Shown: positions 43,780-53,567, numbered from the stretch's first letter. The stretch is DNA of 64,000 bases from Arthrobacter sp. Alg241-R88 (GCF_900537115.1 NZ_UNRG01000001.1:828092-892091); one strand, 5' to 3'. Notes: generated by a model not told the origin, from the letters alone. Program-made: numbers and translations.

Positions 43780-45090
43780 GTGGACTGGCTCTACGACCTC
43801 CGGATCACCGACGGCCCGGTGTTCTGGCTTTCCTTTGCCCTGGGTGTTGCCGGTGCCGTGTATCTCCTGGCCCCGCCCCCTCATATCCGCGCCCGCCGCT
43901 GGTTGGTCCGCGCCCTCGCCGCTGCCGCCATGGCCTACGCGCTGGTGGCCACCGTCCACTGGGCACTTATCAACGTTTTTTCCGTATTCCCGGAGAACAT
44001 TCCGGATCCGGTCCTGCTGTGGGTGGTGCCCGGCGTCGCAGCCCTGATCCTGTTCTTGCTCCGGCTGCCCCGGAGCAGTTGGAACCGCCGTGCAGCCGGC
44101 CTGGTGGCCGTGCTTCTGGTGGCAGCCCTTTCATCCGTCCAGATCAATGCGTACTTCGGGCTCAACCGCACGGTAAGCGACCTCTTGGGCACGGCGCTGG
44201 CCCGGATCCCGGCCCTCGAGGCGGACCTCACGCGGCAGCCGGGGGAGGCCGACGGCGTTCCCCTCCCAGGGTGGGCGCCGCAAGGTGACATGCCGGATGG
44301 GGGAGTGCTCCGGAAGGCTGCCATCCCCGCCGTCCTGTCCGGAATGGACGCCCGCGAAGCATATATCTATCTTCCGCCGGCCTACTTCGCGGAAAACCGC
44401 CCCGCCCTTCCCGTGCTGGTCCTGGTGGCCGGCCAGCCGGGCGGGCCTGCCGACTGGCTCACCGGGGGCACCCTGCAAGCCCACATGGACTCCTTCGCCG
44501 CTTCCCATGGCGGCATTGCCCCGGTGGTGGTGGTGCCGGACCCGAACGGCTCGCAGTCCGCGAACACGATGTGCATGGACAGCCGGATAGCCAAGGCCGA
44601 TACTTACCTGTCGCGCGATGTGCCCCAGTGGATCACCTCCACCCTTGCCGTTGACACGAACCACAAGCAATGGGCCATCGGCGGATTTTCCTTCGGCGGC
44701 ACCTGCGCCCTGCAAATGGGAACGCGGCACCCCGGCCTGTTTCCCTCCGTCCTCTCCTTTTCCGGGGAAGCCGAGCCGGCCATCGCCAAGGAGCGGCAGA
44801 AGACCATCGACGCCGCCTTCCCCGGGGACCCGGACGCGTTTGAGCGGCAAACGCCCCTTGCCATCATGAAAGAGCGCCGCTTCGAGTCCAGCGCGGTGTA
44901 CCTGACGGCAGGACAGGACGACCCGGAATTCGTGGCGTACCTGCACACCCTGGCCGCAGCCGCACGGGAGGCCGGCTTCACCGTGCGGGCGCACGAGGTG
45001 GAACACACCGGACACTCATGGGACACGTCCTCGAAGCGGATCGCCGATGCGCTGCAGTTCCTTGCCGACAGGTGGGGACTTCAACAGTGA
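43780..45090 (+). CDS. Membrane-anchored alpha/beta-hydrolase (putative esterase)
   Basis: 436 residues from GTG five bases after the DUF2550 stop. Three or four N-terminal helices occupy about the first 125 residues. The hydrolase domain of the esterase D / antigen 85-like type faces outward: oxyanion-side VVVPDPNGSQSANTMCMDS, nucleophile elbow GGFSFGGT, and a late His in VEHTGHSWD. It overlaps the next gene by GTGA. As I recall, esterases paired with aminoacyl-lipid synthases in Corynebacterium and Enterococcus hydrolyse aminoacylated lipids. That role is inferred here. Confidence 0.8.
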   Translation: MDWLYDLRITDGPVFWLSFALGVAGAVYLLAPPPHIRARRWLVRALAAAAMAYALVATVHWALINVFSVFPENIPDPVLLWVVPGVAALILFLLRLPRSSWNRRAAGLVAVLLVAALSSVQINAYFGLNRTVSDLLGTALARIPALEADLTRQPGEADGVPLPGWAPQGDMPDGGVLRKAAIPAVLSGMDAREAYIYLPPAYFAENRPALPVLVLVAGQPGGPADWLTGGTLQAHMDSFAASHGGIAPVVVVPDPNGSQSANTMCMDSRIAKADTYLSRDVPQWITSTLAVDTNHKQWAIGGFSFGGTCALQMGTRHPGLFPSVLSFSGEAEPAIAKERQKTIDAAFPGDPDAFERQTPLAIMKERRFESSAVYLTAGQDDPEFVAYLHTLAAAAREAGFTVRAHEVEHTGHSWDTSSKRIADALQFLADRWGLQQ

Positions 45091-47630
45091 CCTCCGTGAA
45101 GCAGGTCCGCACAACGTCCCTGGCCTGGACAACAGTGGGACGACCGGCACGGGACCGGGTCATCGCCGCCCTGAAATCGATGCCGTTCTCCGTCGCTGTG
45201 CTTGCGGTGTTTCTTACAATCGGGGCAATCAGCGGCAGCTACCTGGCAGGGCCGCCAGAGCAGTTGCTGCACGTGGCAGGAGTGAGCGGACCGGGCCTGC
45301 GTGCCGGCAACTGGTGGTCCCTGTTCACCAGCCTTTTCTTCGCCACCAACCCGTTGGCCTATCTTGCCGCCTCCCTGATGATCCTCCTGCTGCTGGGCCT
45401 TGCCGAGCGCAGGATGGGAACACCAGCAGCGGTGGGGTTCTTCTTTGGCGGCCAGTTTGCTGCCGTCACGCTTTTCCTGCTGCTGACCCAGCTCGCAGAC
45501 TACGCGGGTGACGGGTGGCTGGACCGCATGGCCGACGACATCCTGATCGGCCCCTACCCGGCAATCCTGACGGCGGCCCTCGGGGCCAGCGGCAGGTTGC
45601 CGGTCCTGTGGCAGCGACGGTTGCGGACAGGCGTGCTGTCCATCTCGCTCCTGCTGGTTCTCTACATTGGGCATGCGGAGACGGTGATCGGACTGCTCGG
45701 TGCCGTCCTGGGACTCCTGGCGGGGTGGTGGATCCAGGGCGACCACGGCCACCTGCACCGGCACCGGTCCACCGGCCGGGAGACCCGGAACCTCCTTGCA
45801 CTCACCGTCGCCGTCTTCGCCGTGGGTCCGATCCTCACGGGAATAGCGCGGGCGCCCACCGGCCCGCTGGCTCTTTTGCGCGACGTTGTCCTGAACCCCA
45901 TGCCCACGCTCAGCCAACTGGCTTTCAACTGCGGTGCCACGGTGGAAGCGTCCTGCCTCGAAGCCGGCAGGGCAGGGTTTGCGGGGCCATTCGGACTTGC
46001 GCTTGCTGTGGTTCCAGTAGTCCTGCTGCTGATCTGTGCGGACGGAATGCGCCGCGGCCGGCGGCTTGCGTTGAACATCGCGCTCGCCATCCAGCTCGCC
46101 GTCACGGCGCTGGCCGCCGTCTACCTGGCACTGTTCGCCCTGGTGCCGTCCCGGCTGCAGGGCCCGTCCGCCCCGCCGATGGGAACCGCCTTTGCCCACG
46201 TGCTTCCGCTGGTTGGCGTACCCCTGCTGCTGGGGGCGCTCCTGTGGTTCAACCGGCGGCAGTTCCGCGTGCAGACGCTTCCTTCCGCACGGCGGACGCT
46301 GGCTCTGCTGGTGGGAGGAACATGGCTTGTCCTTGCCGGAACTTACGCGGCCGCCTGGTTCTGGTCCGGCGGATTGAGGCGCGACGGCGGCCTGCTGGGC
46401 CTGTTCGCGGAGCTGGCCCGGCAGTACGTGCCGGTTCCCATCCCGCAGCACTACCACCGCGTCTTCGCCGACAGAAACAGTGTGGAGGCTGTCCTTTTTG
46501 CCTACTCAGGACCGGTGTTCTGGGTGGTTGCGCTGGCGGCCGTATGGTGGGCGCTGCTGGGCGGACACCATGGCAACGATTCCGGACGGCAGGACAGGAT
46601 CCAGGCACGCAAGCTGCTTCACCAGGGCGGCGGACCCCTGTCCTGGATGGCGCTCTGGGAACCCAACAGCTACTGGTTCAGTCCGGACGGCAAGGGTGCG
46701 GTGGCTTTCCAGCGGCACGGCAGCGTGGCGCTGACACTGGGCGGAGCCTTCGGTCCAGCACAGTGCCAGAAGGACGTTACCGCCGGGTTTTTGGCCCACT
46801 GTAGCCGCCACGCGCTGATTCCGGCACTCTACTCCTGCGACGACACGCTCTGGCCCATGCTCGAGGAGCGCGGATTTTCCCGCGTGGCGGTGGCGCAGGA
46901 GACACGGCTGGCAATTCGCGAACTCGAATTCAAGGGCAAGGAATGGCAGAACGTCCGCACGGCTTTGAACCGTGCTGCAAAGCTTGGCGTCAGGGCCGTC
47001 TGGGGATCTTACGAGACGCTGCCCGCGGCGCTGCGCTCCCGGCTGAGTGAAGTCTCCGAGGAATGGGCGGCAGGAAAAACGGTCCCCGAAATGGGCTTCA
47101 CCCTCGGCGGCATCGATGAGCTCGATGACCCGGAGGTCCTGTGCTGCCTCGCCGTTGACGAGCACGGCACCGTCCACGGAGTGACCAGCTGGCTGCCCGT
47201 GTACGACGGCGGGACCCTGGTCAGCCGGACCCTTGACGTCATGCGCCGGGGTGCCGAGGGATTCCCGGGGGTGATGGAGTTCCTCATCGCCTCAGCGGTA
47301 CTCGAGCTGCGTACTTCCGTGGAGGTTATCTCCCTCTCCGGCTCTCCACTGGCGAGCGTGCCCGGAACCGGCGGTGGTTCCAGCGGGGAGGACCGGGCGG
47401 ATAACCTGGTCCGCATCCTCGACCTCGTGGGGCATGCCCTGGAACCGGTGTACGGATTCCGGTCCCTGGCGGCATTCAAGTCGCGCTTCAAGCCGGAGTA
47501 TCGCGCCCTTTACCTGTATTACCAGGACCCGCTGCACTTGCCCGCTATTGGCCGCGCATTAACACGTGCCTACCTGCCCGGGCTTTCCCTTCCGCAAGGC
47601 GCACGCCTTGTGCGCAAATTGGTGAAGTGA
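45087..47630 (+). CDS. Rhomboid-like membrane domain fused to an MprF-type aminoacyl-lipid synthase
   Basis: 847 residues from GTG 45087, overlapping the esterase stop; the frame is open upstream to 45018 but that is inside the esterase. Residues 1-500 hold about a dozen helices. The first six look rhomboid-like: NWWSLFTSLFFATNP, a GASG segment (AALGASGRLPV) and a His helix (YIGHAETVIGLLGAVLG). Residues 520-847 match the LPG_synthase_C (DUF2156) GNAT-like domain: SPDGKGAVAFQRHGSVAL, WQNVRTALNRAAKLGV, FPGVMEFLIASAVLEL, YGFRSLAAFKSRFKPEY. It likely transfers an amino acid from aminoacyl-tRNA to a membrane lipid. Confidence 0.78.
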   Translation: MTSVKQVRTTSLAWTTVGRPARDRVIAALKSMPFSVAVLAVFLTIGAISGSYLAGPPEQLLHVAGVSGPGLRAGNWWSLFTSLFFATNPLAYLAASLMILLLLGLAERRMGTPAAVGFFFGGQFAAVTLFLLLTQLADYAGDGWLDRMADDILIGPYPAILTAALGASGRLPVLWQRRLRTGVLSISLLLVLYIGHAETVIGLLGAVLGLLAGWWIQGDHGHLHRHRSTGRETRNLLALTVAVFAVGPILTGIARAPTGPLALLRDVVLNPMPTLSQLAFNCGATVEASCLEAGRAGFAGPFGLALAVVPVVLLLICADGMRRGRRLALNIALAIQLAVTALAAVYLALFALVPSRLQGPSAPPMGTAFAHVLPLVGVPLLLGALLWFNRRQFRVQTLPSARRTLALLVGGTWLVLAGTYAAAWFWSGGLRRDGGLLGLFAELARQYVPVPIPQHYHRVFADRNSVEAVLFAYSGPVFWVVALAAVWWALLGGHHGNDSGRQDRIQARKLLHQGGGPLSWMALWEPNSYWFSPDGKGAVAFQRHGSVALTLGGAFGPAQCQKDVTAGFLAHCSRHALIPALYSCDDTLWPMLEERGFSRVAVAQETRLAIRELEFKGKEWQNVRTALNRAAKLGVRAVWGSYETLPAALRSRLSEVSEEWAAGKTVPEMGFTLGGIDELDDPEVLCCLAVDEHGTVHGVTSWLPVYDGGTLVSRTLDVMRRGAEGFPGVMEFLIASAVLELRTSVEVISLSGSPLASVPGTGGGSSGEDRADNLVRILDLVGHALEPVYGFRSLAAFKSRFKPEYRALYLYYQDPLHLPAIGRALTRAYLPGLSLPQGARLVRKLVK

Positions 47631-47717
47631 ACTCTTCCAATTAGCACCAACAATGCGCGGGCCGGCCGAACAAGGCGGCGTGGTGATGCCCGAGGACGGA
47701 AGCTGGAATTCAACAAA

Positions 47718-47749
47718 AATGGTCCCCGGCATAATTGCCGGGGACCATT
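47718..47749. terminator. Bidirectional rho-independent terminator
   Basis: A 14-bp perfect stem (47718-47731 with 47736-47749), four-base loop TAAT, with T-runs on both sides (six T on the plus strand ending 47753, five on the minus strand). It serves both the lipid-synthase gene and the convergent cspA. Confidence 0.9.
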
Positions 47750-47790
47750 TTTTCGCTGCCGGCCGCATTAAAGCGGCCGGGCAGCGGGGA

Positions 47791-47994
47791 CTAGACCAGC
47801 GTCACACCGGTGGCCTGCGGGCCCTTGGCGCCCTGACCGATTTCGAACTGAACACGCTGGTTCTCGTCGAGGGTCTTGAAGCCACCGGTCTGGATCTCCG
47901 AGTAGTGCACGAAGACATCACCATCGGAGTCATCCGGGGTAATGAAGCCGAAGCCCTTTTCAGCGTTGAACCACTTGACGGTTCCCTGTGCCAT
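47791..47994 (-). CDS. cspA: Cold-shock protein CspA family
   Basis: 67 residues, a single cold-shock domain with RNP1 KGFGFI and RNP2 VFVHY. It binds single-stranded RNA/DNA as an RNA chaperone. Ribosome site GAGGAGAAATAA lies close upstream. A long upstream gap is typical for cold-shock genes. Confidence 0.95.
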   Translation of the reverse strand: MAQGTVKWFNAEKGFGFITPDDSDGDVFVHYSEIQTGGFKTLDENQRVQFEIGQGAKGPQATGVTLV

Positions 47995-48319
47995 TTATTT
48001 CTCCTCATTGTGGAACTTGTTTAAGATCGGCACACCTCGTGCCGGCCTTGGTCACTCCGCGAGAAGAATCCTGGATTGCCCGTCCCGGAAAGGGACCGGC
48101 GCTGCAGGAGCTTCGCGCTCGCAACATGTCTTGCGAGCATGAAAAACACCTACACAAAGACTGAGATAAGAATTTCACGCTGCCCCGCGGAGGTCAACGG
48201 TTTGTGTGGAGAAACGGCTAAATTTTGGGTAAAAAGACGGTTAAATGCCTTGTCAGAGCCGAATTGGGGAAGATTCAAGGCTCAGCGGCACGGTTCGGGA
48301 GCGGCCGGGACAGCCTCCG
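47995..48319 (-). promoter_or_regulatory. cspA leader and promoter region
   Basis: 325 bases without a credible gene between the cspA start and the nucS stop. It would contain the cspA promoter and a long 5' untranslated leader, which in other bacteria acts as an RNA thermosensor. The stretch 48150-48260 is AT-richer than its surroundings. No clear hexamers were identified with confidence. Confidence 0.4.
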
Positions 48320-49015
48320 TCAGAAGAGCCGGGACTCGCTGTCGTCCACGCCCCGCATCGCGTCGTAGTCAAGGGTGACGCAATCGATCCCGCGGTCGTT
48401 CGCCAGGACCTTGGCCTGCGGCTTGATCTGCTGCGCGGCGAAGATGCCCCGGACGGGGGCCAGCAGTGGATCGCGGTTCAGCAATTCAAGGTACCGGGTG
48501 AGCTGCTCCACGCCGTCGATGTCGCCACGGCGCTTGAGCTCGATGGCTACGGTGGCGCCGCCCGCGTCGCGGGCCAGGATGTCCACCGGTCCGATGGCGG
48601 TGAAGTACTCGCGGCGGATGAGGGAGTAGCCTTCACCGAGCGTTTCAATCTGCTCCGCGAGGAGCCGCTGCAGGTCCGCCTCCACACCGTCCTTGATCAG
48701 GCCGGGATCCACGCCGAGGTCATGGGAGGAGTCACTGAGTTTCTCGTGGATGTTGATGATGAGCCGGTCGTCCGTCTTGGCCGATTGCACTGTCCACTGC
48801 TCGATGACGCCGAGTTCCAGGTCCACGTCCTCCGGGGAAGAGACCCGCAACGTTGCCGGCGGACTCATCCAGTTGAGCGGCTTGTAGGAGCCGCCGTCGG
48901 AGTGGACCAGGACGGAGCCGTCCGCCTTGACCAGCAGGAGCCTGGTGGCAAGGGGAAGATGGGCTTTGAGCCGGCCAACGTAATCAACAGAGCATCGGGC
49001 TATGACAAGTCGCAC
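48320..49015 (-). CDS. nucS: Mismatch-specific endonuclease NucS
   Basis: 231 residues from GTG 49015. The N-terminal DNA-binding half begins [16 protein letters not shown]. The C-terminal RecB-like nuclease has catalytic Asp in GPVDILARD and the ExK motif in AIELKRRGD. In actinobacteria NucS replaces MutS/MutL mismatch repair. The C-terminal DSESRLF probably serves as the sliding-clamp contact. The frame extends upstream to 49690 but that is antisense to other genes. Confidence 0.95.
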   Translation of the reverse strand: MRLVIARCSVDYVGRLKAHLPLATRLLLVKADGSVLVHSDGGSYKPLNWMSPPATLRVSSPEDVDLELGVIEQWTVQSAKTDDRLIINIHEKLSDSSHDLGVDPGLIKDGVEADLQRLLAEQIETLGEGYSLIRREYFTAIGPVDILARDAGGATVAIELKRRGDIDGVEQLTRYLELLNRDPLLAPVRGIFAAQQIKPQAKVLANDRGIDCVTLDYDAMRGVDDSESRLF

Positions 49016-49129
49016 GCCGTACAGACTACCGCCTGGTGCCGCTCGCCTTTGCCCCGGGCAGGGCCGGCAGGCGGAGTGGTTCCCGCCCGGCAGCACCGGC
49101 CGAGGCTGGTGCTGGGGCAGAATGGATGC

Positions 49130-49486
49130 ATGCCGCGTTCCAACCGTCCCCGCCGTCCCGTGTCCGGAAAAGCCGGGGCCGGTTCGGGCAGGGCGGCCGG
49201 AAAGAAGGGAACCGGCGAGGTCCCCGAGCTTGACCTGGAACGTGCGCGGGCAGGCATCGCCCGACGGGAAAGCGCTCCCGACGGCGAGTGGATGGTCCGC
49301 ACCATGACGGCCAGGAACGCCGAAAAGACGTACATCTGCCCGGAGTGTTCCACTGCGGTGCTGCCAGGGGTTGCGCACCTTGTGGTCTGGAAGGACGACC
49401 ACCTCTTCGGCGCTGCCGCGGGGCTGGCGGAACGGCGGCACTGGCACACCAATTGCTGGATGACCCGCAGTTACCGCTACCGGTAG
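49130..49486 (+). CDS. Small zinc-ribbon-like protein next to nucS
   Basis: 118 residues from ATG 49130. A basic disordered head of about 45 residues ([15 protein letters not shown]) precedes a compact domain with CPEC and a later HWHTNCW, four likely zinc ligands. Actinobacterial relatives are labelled ATP/GTP-binding protein without a visible P-loop; I see none here. It diverges from nucS with 114 bases between the starts. Function unknown. The basic head suggests nucleic-acid contact. Confidence 0.72.
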   Translation: MPRSNRPRRPVSGKAGAGSGRAAGKKGTGEVPELDLERARAGIARRESAPDGEWMVRTMTARNAEKTYICPECSTAVLPGVAHLVVWKDDHLFGAAAGLAERRHWHTNCWMTRSYRYR

Positions 49487-49520
49487 GGGGCCCGCCGCAG
49501 CTGTCGCTAAGCTGGCAGGC

Positions 49521-50321
49521 ATGACTTTTGATCCGGCGTCGTACGAATTCAGCCAGTCCACCGGTCCCGCTCCCATCCGTGCCGCCACTGTCCTGCCGGC
49601 CCGACGCGAAAACGTGGAGCTGCAGACGGAGGACGGCCACACCCTGGTGGGCGAACTGGCACTGCCGGAGTCCGGGCACGTGAAGGCCACGCTGATTACC
49701 CTTCACCCGCTGCCGACCCACGGCGGCTTTATGGATTCCCACGTCTACCGCAAGGCCTCCTACCGGCTGCCCGCGCTCGCCGGCATCGCGGTGCTGCGGT
49801 TCAACACCCGCGGCACTGAATCCCCGAGGGGTACCAGTACGGGGGCGTTCGAGGAGGGTGTTGGTGAGCGGCACGACGTGGAGGCTGCGGTCCGCTTCAC
49901 CGTCGAACGCGGCCTGCCCAACCGTTGGCTGGTGGGCTGGTCCTTCGGCACCGAACTTGCCCTGATGTACGGGGCAACGGAGCCTGTCGCCTCGCAGATC
50001 GAAGGCGCCGTGCTGCTGTCCCCTCCACTGCACCGGGCCAAGGATGCGCACCTGCTGCAGTGGGCGCAATCCGGAAAACCGCTCAAGGTGCTGGTGCCTG
50101 AGCACGATGACTATCTGCAGCCGGAGGCCGCTGCAGGGCGCTTCAGCCTGGTGCCCCAGGCACGCGTGGTGGGCGTCAAGGGCGCGAAGCACCTGTGGGT
50201 GGGGGAGAAGTACGCGGGGCGCGTGCTGAACGAGATTGTGGAAGAAGTCACCGAAGCAGGCACCGGGGGTACCGGCCTGCCGCAGGAATGGGACGGCCCG
50301 GTGGCCACGGCGCCGGCTTAG
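49521..50321 (+). CDS. Alpha/beta-hydrolase
   Basis: 266 residues. The fold is clear from [37 protein letters not shown] and [13 protein letters not shown], with a late His in [11 protein letters not shown]. The nucleophile position reads [10 protein letters not shown] instead of the usual GxSxG, which is still compatible with Ser. Related to dienelactone hydrolase-like or YpfH-like proteins. Substrate unknown. Confidence 0.75.
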   Translation: MTFDPASYEFSQSTGPAPIRAATVLPARRENVELQTEDGHTLVGELALPESGHVKATLITLHPLPTHGGFMDSHVYRKASYRLPALAGIAVLRFNTRGTESPRGTSTGAFEEGVGERHDVEAAVRFTVERGLPNRWLVGWSFGTELALMYGATEPVASQIEGAVLLSPPLHRAKDAHLLQWAQSGKPLKVLVPEHDDYLQPEAAAGRFSLVPQARVVGVKGAKHLWVGEKYAGRVLNEIVEEVTEAGTGGTGLPQEWDGPVATAPA

Positions 50322-50358
50322 GCGGGAATGACCAAGTGCCGAACGACAGGCCTGCGGC

Positions 50359-51669
50359 TCAGTGCTTGTCCTGCCGCACGATGTAGATTTCCCGGATCAG
50401 CAGCAGGACAGCGGCCGCCGTGGGAATGGCGATCAGTGCGCCGAGGACACCCAGCAGGCTGCCGCCGGCGATGACGGAAATGACTGCCACCGCCCCCGGC
50501 ACCGCCACGGCCTTCTGCATGATGCGCGGGGAGATGAAGTAGGCCTCGAACTGCAGGTAGGCGAAGTAGCATACGGCGTAAACAGCGGCGGTCTGCCAGC
50601 CTTCGGTCAGCGCGATGAGGACTACCAGCACTCCGGCGATCAGCCCGCCGACCAGGGGGATAAAGGCGAGCAGCGCCACCACAAACGCCAGCAAAAGGGC
50701 GAAGGGGATCCCCACGATGGACATCACGATAAAGGCAAAGGTGGCATTAAGCAGGGCCACGCAGGCCTGCCCAATCACATAATTGCCCACGGAACGGGTG
50801 ATCTCGTCGGACAAAGCCTCCACCCGAGCCCGGCGGGAACGCGGCGCCAGCCGGTAGCCCCACTTTTTCATTGCCGGCAGGGCGGCCAGGAAATACAGGC
50901 TCAGCACCAGGACAATCAGGGTGCCGAACAGGCCATTGGCCACGGTTGACCCGAAGCTCACCACGCCGCCGAAGATTCCGCCCACAGCAGCGGGATCATT
51001 AACGAACTTGTCCAGCTCCTCCGTCAGCCGGTCACGGACGCCGAACTGGTCATCAAGGCTGCGGAAGAACTCGGAATCAATGAAGTCCCGCACCCAGATG
51101 GGCGCCTGCTGGACAATCTCGGTTACCTGCTCAACGATCGTGGGGATCAGGGTGGCGAAAAATCCGACGACGGCACTCACCAGCACGGTAACGGACACCA
51201 GGATTCCTGCGGGGCGGGGGATCTTCCGGCTCTCCAGCCAGCCAACAACGGGCTCGAGCCCAAGGGCAATGAACAATGCCGCAACAATCCACAACAGCAG
51301 TTGCGTGGTGTTGGATCCGATCCAATAGACGAGCAGGGCCAGCCCCACGCCGACGGTGCCCATAAAACCCATATAGAGGGGATGCTGCGGTGACATCCTG
51401 GGCCCCGGATCACCGAACTGGGGCTCTACCTCACCGGGCTGGCGGTCAACCTGGTTGTCCTGGTGCGAGTACTCCGGCGGCATTTCAAAGCGCAGCCTCG
51501 GCTGGGCCCCCGGCAGCGGCTGGCGGAGGCGGCGGACCACCAGACCGAGGGCTGCCGCCGCCGCCCCCTTTCGGCGCACCGGTACAGGGTCCTGCGGAGC
51601 GTTTGCCGAAGGCTCAGCACCCGCCGGATTCTCGTGTGCCGCGGAGGACTCGTCGGTCTTGTCAGTCAC
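50359..51669 (-). CDS. AI-2E family transporter
   Basis: 436 residues with a charged, Pro-rich cytoplasmic head of about 110 residues and roughly eight helices. The AI-2E/PerM family is recognisable from IGQACVALLNATFAFIVMSI and AFIPLVGGLIAGVLVVLIAL. Members include autoinducer-2 exporters and Na+/H+ antiporters; the substrate is not predictable. It is divergent from the unknown envelope gene. Confidence 0.82.
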   Translation of the reverse strand: MTDKTDESSAAHENPAGAEPSANAPQDPVPVRRKGAAAAALGLVVRRLRQPLPGAQPRLRFEMPPEYSHQDNQVDRQPGEVEPQFGDPGPRMSPQHPLYMGFMGTVGVGLALLVYWIGSNTTQLLLWIVAALFIALGLEPVVGWLESRKIPRPAGILVSVTVLVSAVVGFFATLIPTIVEQVTEIVQQAPIWVRDFIDSEFFRSLDDQFGVRDRLTEELDKFVNDPAAVGGIFGGVVSFGSTVANGLFGTLIVLVLSLYFLAALPAMKKWGYRLAPRSRRARVEALSDEITRSVGNYVIGQACVALLNATFAFIVMSIVGIPFALLLAFVVALLAFIPLVGGLIAGVLVVLIALTEGWQTAAVYAVCYFAYLQFEAYFISPRIMQKAVAVPGAVAVISVIAGGSLLGVLGALIAIPTAAAVLLLIREIYIVRQDKH

Positions 51670-51860
51670 TGGAATTTAGGGCCTGTTCGGTGCGTGGCGC
51701 CGCTGGTGCGCGCCGGTGTGATGATCATCGCAAACACTATCAGCAGCCTTGTCAACACCCGCGGAGGGGACGCTCACGGAGGCGGCGGAAGGAGTGTATC
51801 CGGCTCCGGAACCAGGGCTCCGGTAACCAAACCGTTACTATTGAAGGTAAACCCCCGCTG

Positions 51861-53567
51861 ATGATAGGTGTTCCCTTGCGTTTAAAGACTGCAGTCGCAC
51901 TCGTGCTGCTCGGCCTCCTGACACTGCTGGCCGGCATCGGCCAGAAAACCATCTGGGCCCCGTCCGAGACTTTCACGGCCTCTGCGCCCGCCGATTCCGA
52001 GGCGGCGCCGCTGACCGTCATAGACGGAAACCTGCGCACCCTGCACGGCGGAACCGTCAAGATCAACATTGAGGGCGACGGCAACTTCCTGCTCGCGGCG
52101 GGGCGTCCCGACGATGTGGACGCCTGGGTAGGCCAGACGGCCCACAACACCGTCACGGGGGTATCGGAGGACGGTAAGGCGCTTCAGGTGGAACACGCCG
52201 ACGGCGAAGCCACCACACCCAGCCCCGCCGGCTCCGATCTTTGGGTTTCCACCGAGAACGCCAGCGGCCAGCTGGAGTACTCCTGGACGCCGCCCGCCGA
52301 TGGCGACTGGACGCTCCTGCTGGCCTCAGACGGGACCAAGCCCGCTCCGGCCTCCATCTCCATGACGTTCCCGAACGATACTTCCACCCCGTGGGCCATC
52401 CCGCTGATGGTGCTGGGCTCGCTCCTGATCCTCGGCGGGATCGTCCTGGCCCTGCTTTCCGTCCGCAAGCGCAACGGTGACGGCGACGGCCAGGGCAGCG
52501 GCTTTGCCCAGCGCGCCCGCGCCAGGACTGAGGCACGCTCATCCTCGCGGGTAACCATGGTTGCCGCGGGCGTGGTGGCTGCAGCCGTAGTGGCCGGAAC
52601 CGGCGCCGCCGCAAACGCCACTTCGCCGGCGCCTTCCCCGGGTTCGTCATCGACGGCCTCGCCTGCAGCGCAGGAGCCGTCCGGTGCGCCGGTGTTGCTG
52701 GACGCCCAGTTCCGCCGCATCCTGGAGCAGGTCTCCAGCGCCGCGGACGCCGGCGACGCAGCAAAGGATGGGGCAAAGCTGGCCGACCGCGTGGGCGGGA
52801 CGGAACTTGAAGTCCGGACCCAGAACTACAAAATCCGCTCGCAGGTTGGATCCTACGAGGCACGGATGCCCGTGCGTTCCACCAAGCTCCTCACCACCGT
52901 GGTCACAAGCAACCGCGAGTGGCCCCGGTCCGTCCTTGCCGTGACCCAGGGCGAGGGCAACGTTGTGCCGCAGCTGCTGACGCTCGTCCAGGCTTCTCCG
53001 CGGGAGAATTACAAGCTGGTGGAAACGAATCCGCTGCAGCCGGGCACCACCTTCCCCACCATCAACCGTGACGGTACGGAAACGCTTGCTGCCGCTGACA
53101 AGACCGGGCTGCTGTACAGCGGCGAAGAGGCCATGTCCGGCCTCGCCGACCGCCTCACCTCCGCCGAGTCGGCTTTCAAGGACAAACTGGTGGAGGGTGA
53201 GTCCTCGCCGTACATCGCGGACACCCTGTCCTACCAGGCCGAGGTGGTCAAGGCAGGCGAGAACGGAAACTTCTCCTTCACCCACAAGGTGGTTCCCGAA
53301 AGCACTGTGGTGTTCCGGACTGCCGACGGCGGTGCGCTGGTCCTGGGCCGGATCAACTTCGGCTTCGAGGGAACGCCGAAGGCTGCCGGTGACAAGCTCA
53401 CCATCGGTGACGATGCCGCGGCCCTGGCCGGCGGCAAGGAAACCACCACCGGCATGGTCCTGAACTTCGCCGAGTCCGTCGCGGTATACGTTCCGCCGGC
53501 AGGCTCCACCGACCCCATGAAGCTTGTGGCTGCCACCCGCGGCCTGGTGGGCGCCAGCTTCAAGTAG
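51861..53567 (+). CDS. Unrecognised envelope protein with two predicted ectodomains
   Basis: About 568 residues from ATG 51861; a TTG at 51876 with AGGTG upstream is also plausible. Layout: N-terminal helix (TAVALVLLGLLTLLAGI), an outside domain of about 140 residues, a second helix near residue 180 (AIPLMVLGSLLILGGIVLAL), a short basic inside linker, a third helix near residue 230 (VTMVAAGVVAAAVVAGTGAA), a Ser/Pro/Ala linker and a C-terminal outside domain of about 300 residues. No cysteines or recognisable catalytic motif. I do not recognise the family. Extracellular localisation of both domains is inferred from topology. Confidence 0.75.
   Translation: MIGVPLRLKTAVALVLLGLLTLLAGIGQKTIWAPSETFTASAPADSEAAPLTVIDGNLRTLHGGTVKINIEGDGNFLLAAGRPDDVDAWVGQTAHNTVTGVSEDGKALQVEHADGEATTPSPAGSDLWVSTENASGQLEYSWTPPADGDWTLLLASDGTKPAPASISMTFPNDTSTPWAIPLMVLGSLLILGGIVLALLSVRKRNGDGDGQGSGFAQRARARTEARSSSRVTMVAAGVVAAAVVAGTGAAANATSPAPSPGSSSTASPAAQEPSGAPVLLDAQFRRILEQVSSAADAGDAAKDGAKLADRVGGTELEVRTQNYKIRSQVGSYEARMPVRSTKLLTTVVTSNREWPRSVLAVTQGEGNVVPQLLTLVQASPRENYKLVETNPLQPGTTFPTINRDGTETLAAADKTGLLYSGEEAMSGLADRLTSAESAFKDKLVEGESSPYIADTLSYQAEVVKAGENGNFSFTHKVVPESTVVFRTADGGALVLGRINFGFEGTPKAAGDKLTIGDDAAALAGGKETTTGMVLNFAESVAVYVPPAGSTDPMKLVAATRGLVGASFK

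Noticed and set aside
49016..49690. N-terminal extension of NucS
   Set aside because: The upstream part of the open frame is antisense to the zinc-ribbon gene and the hydrolase start. NucS proteins are about 230 residues, which fits GTG 49015.
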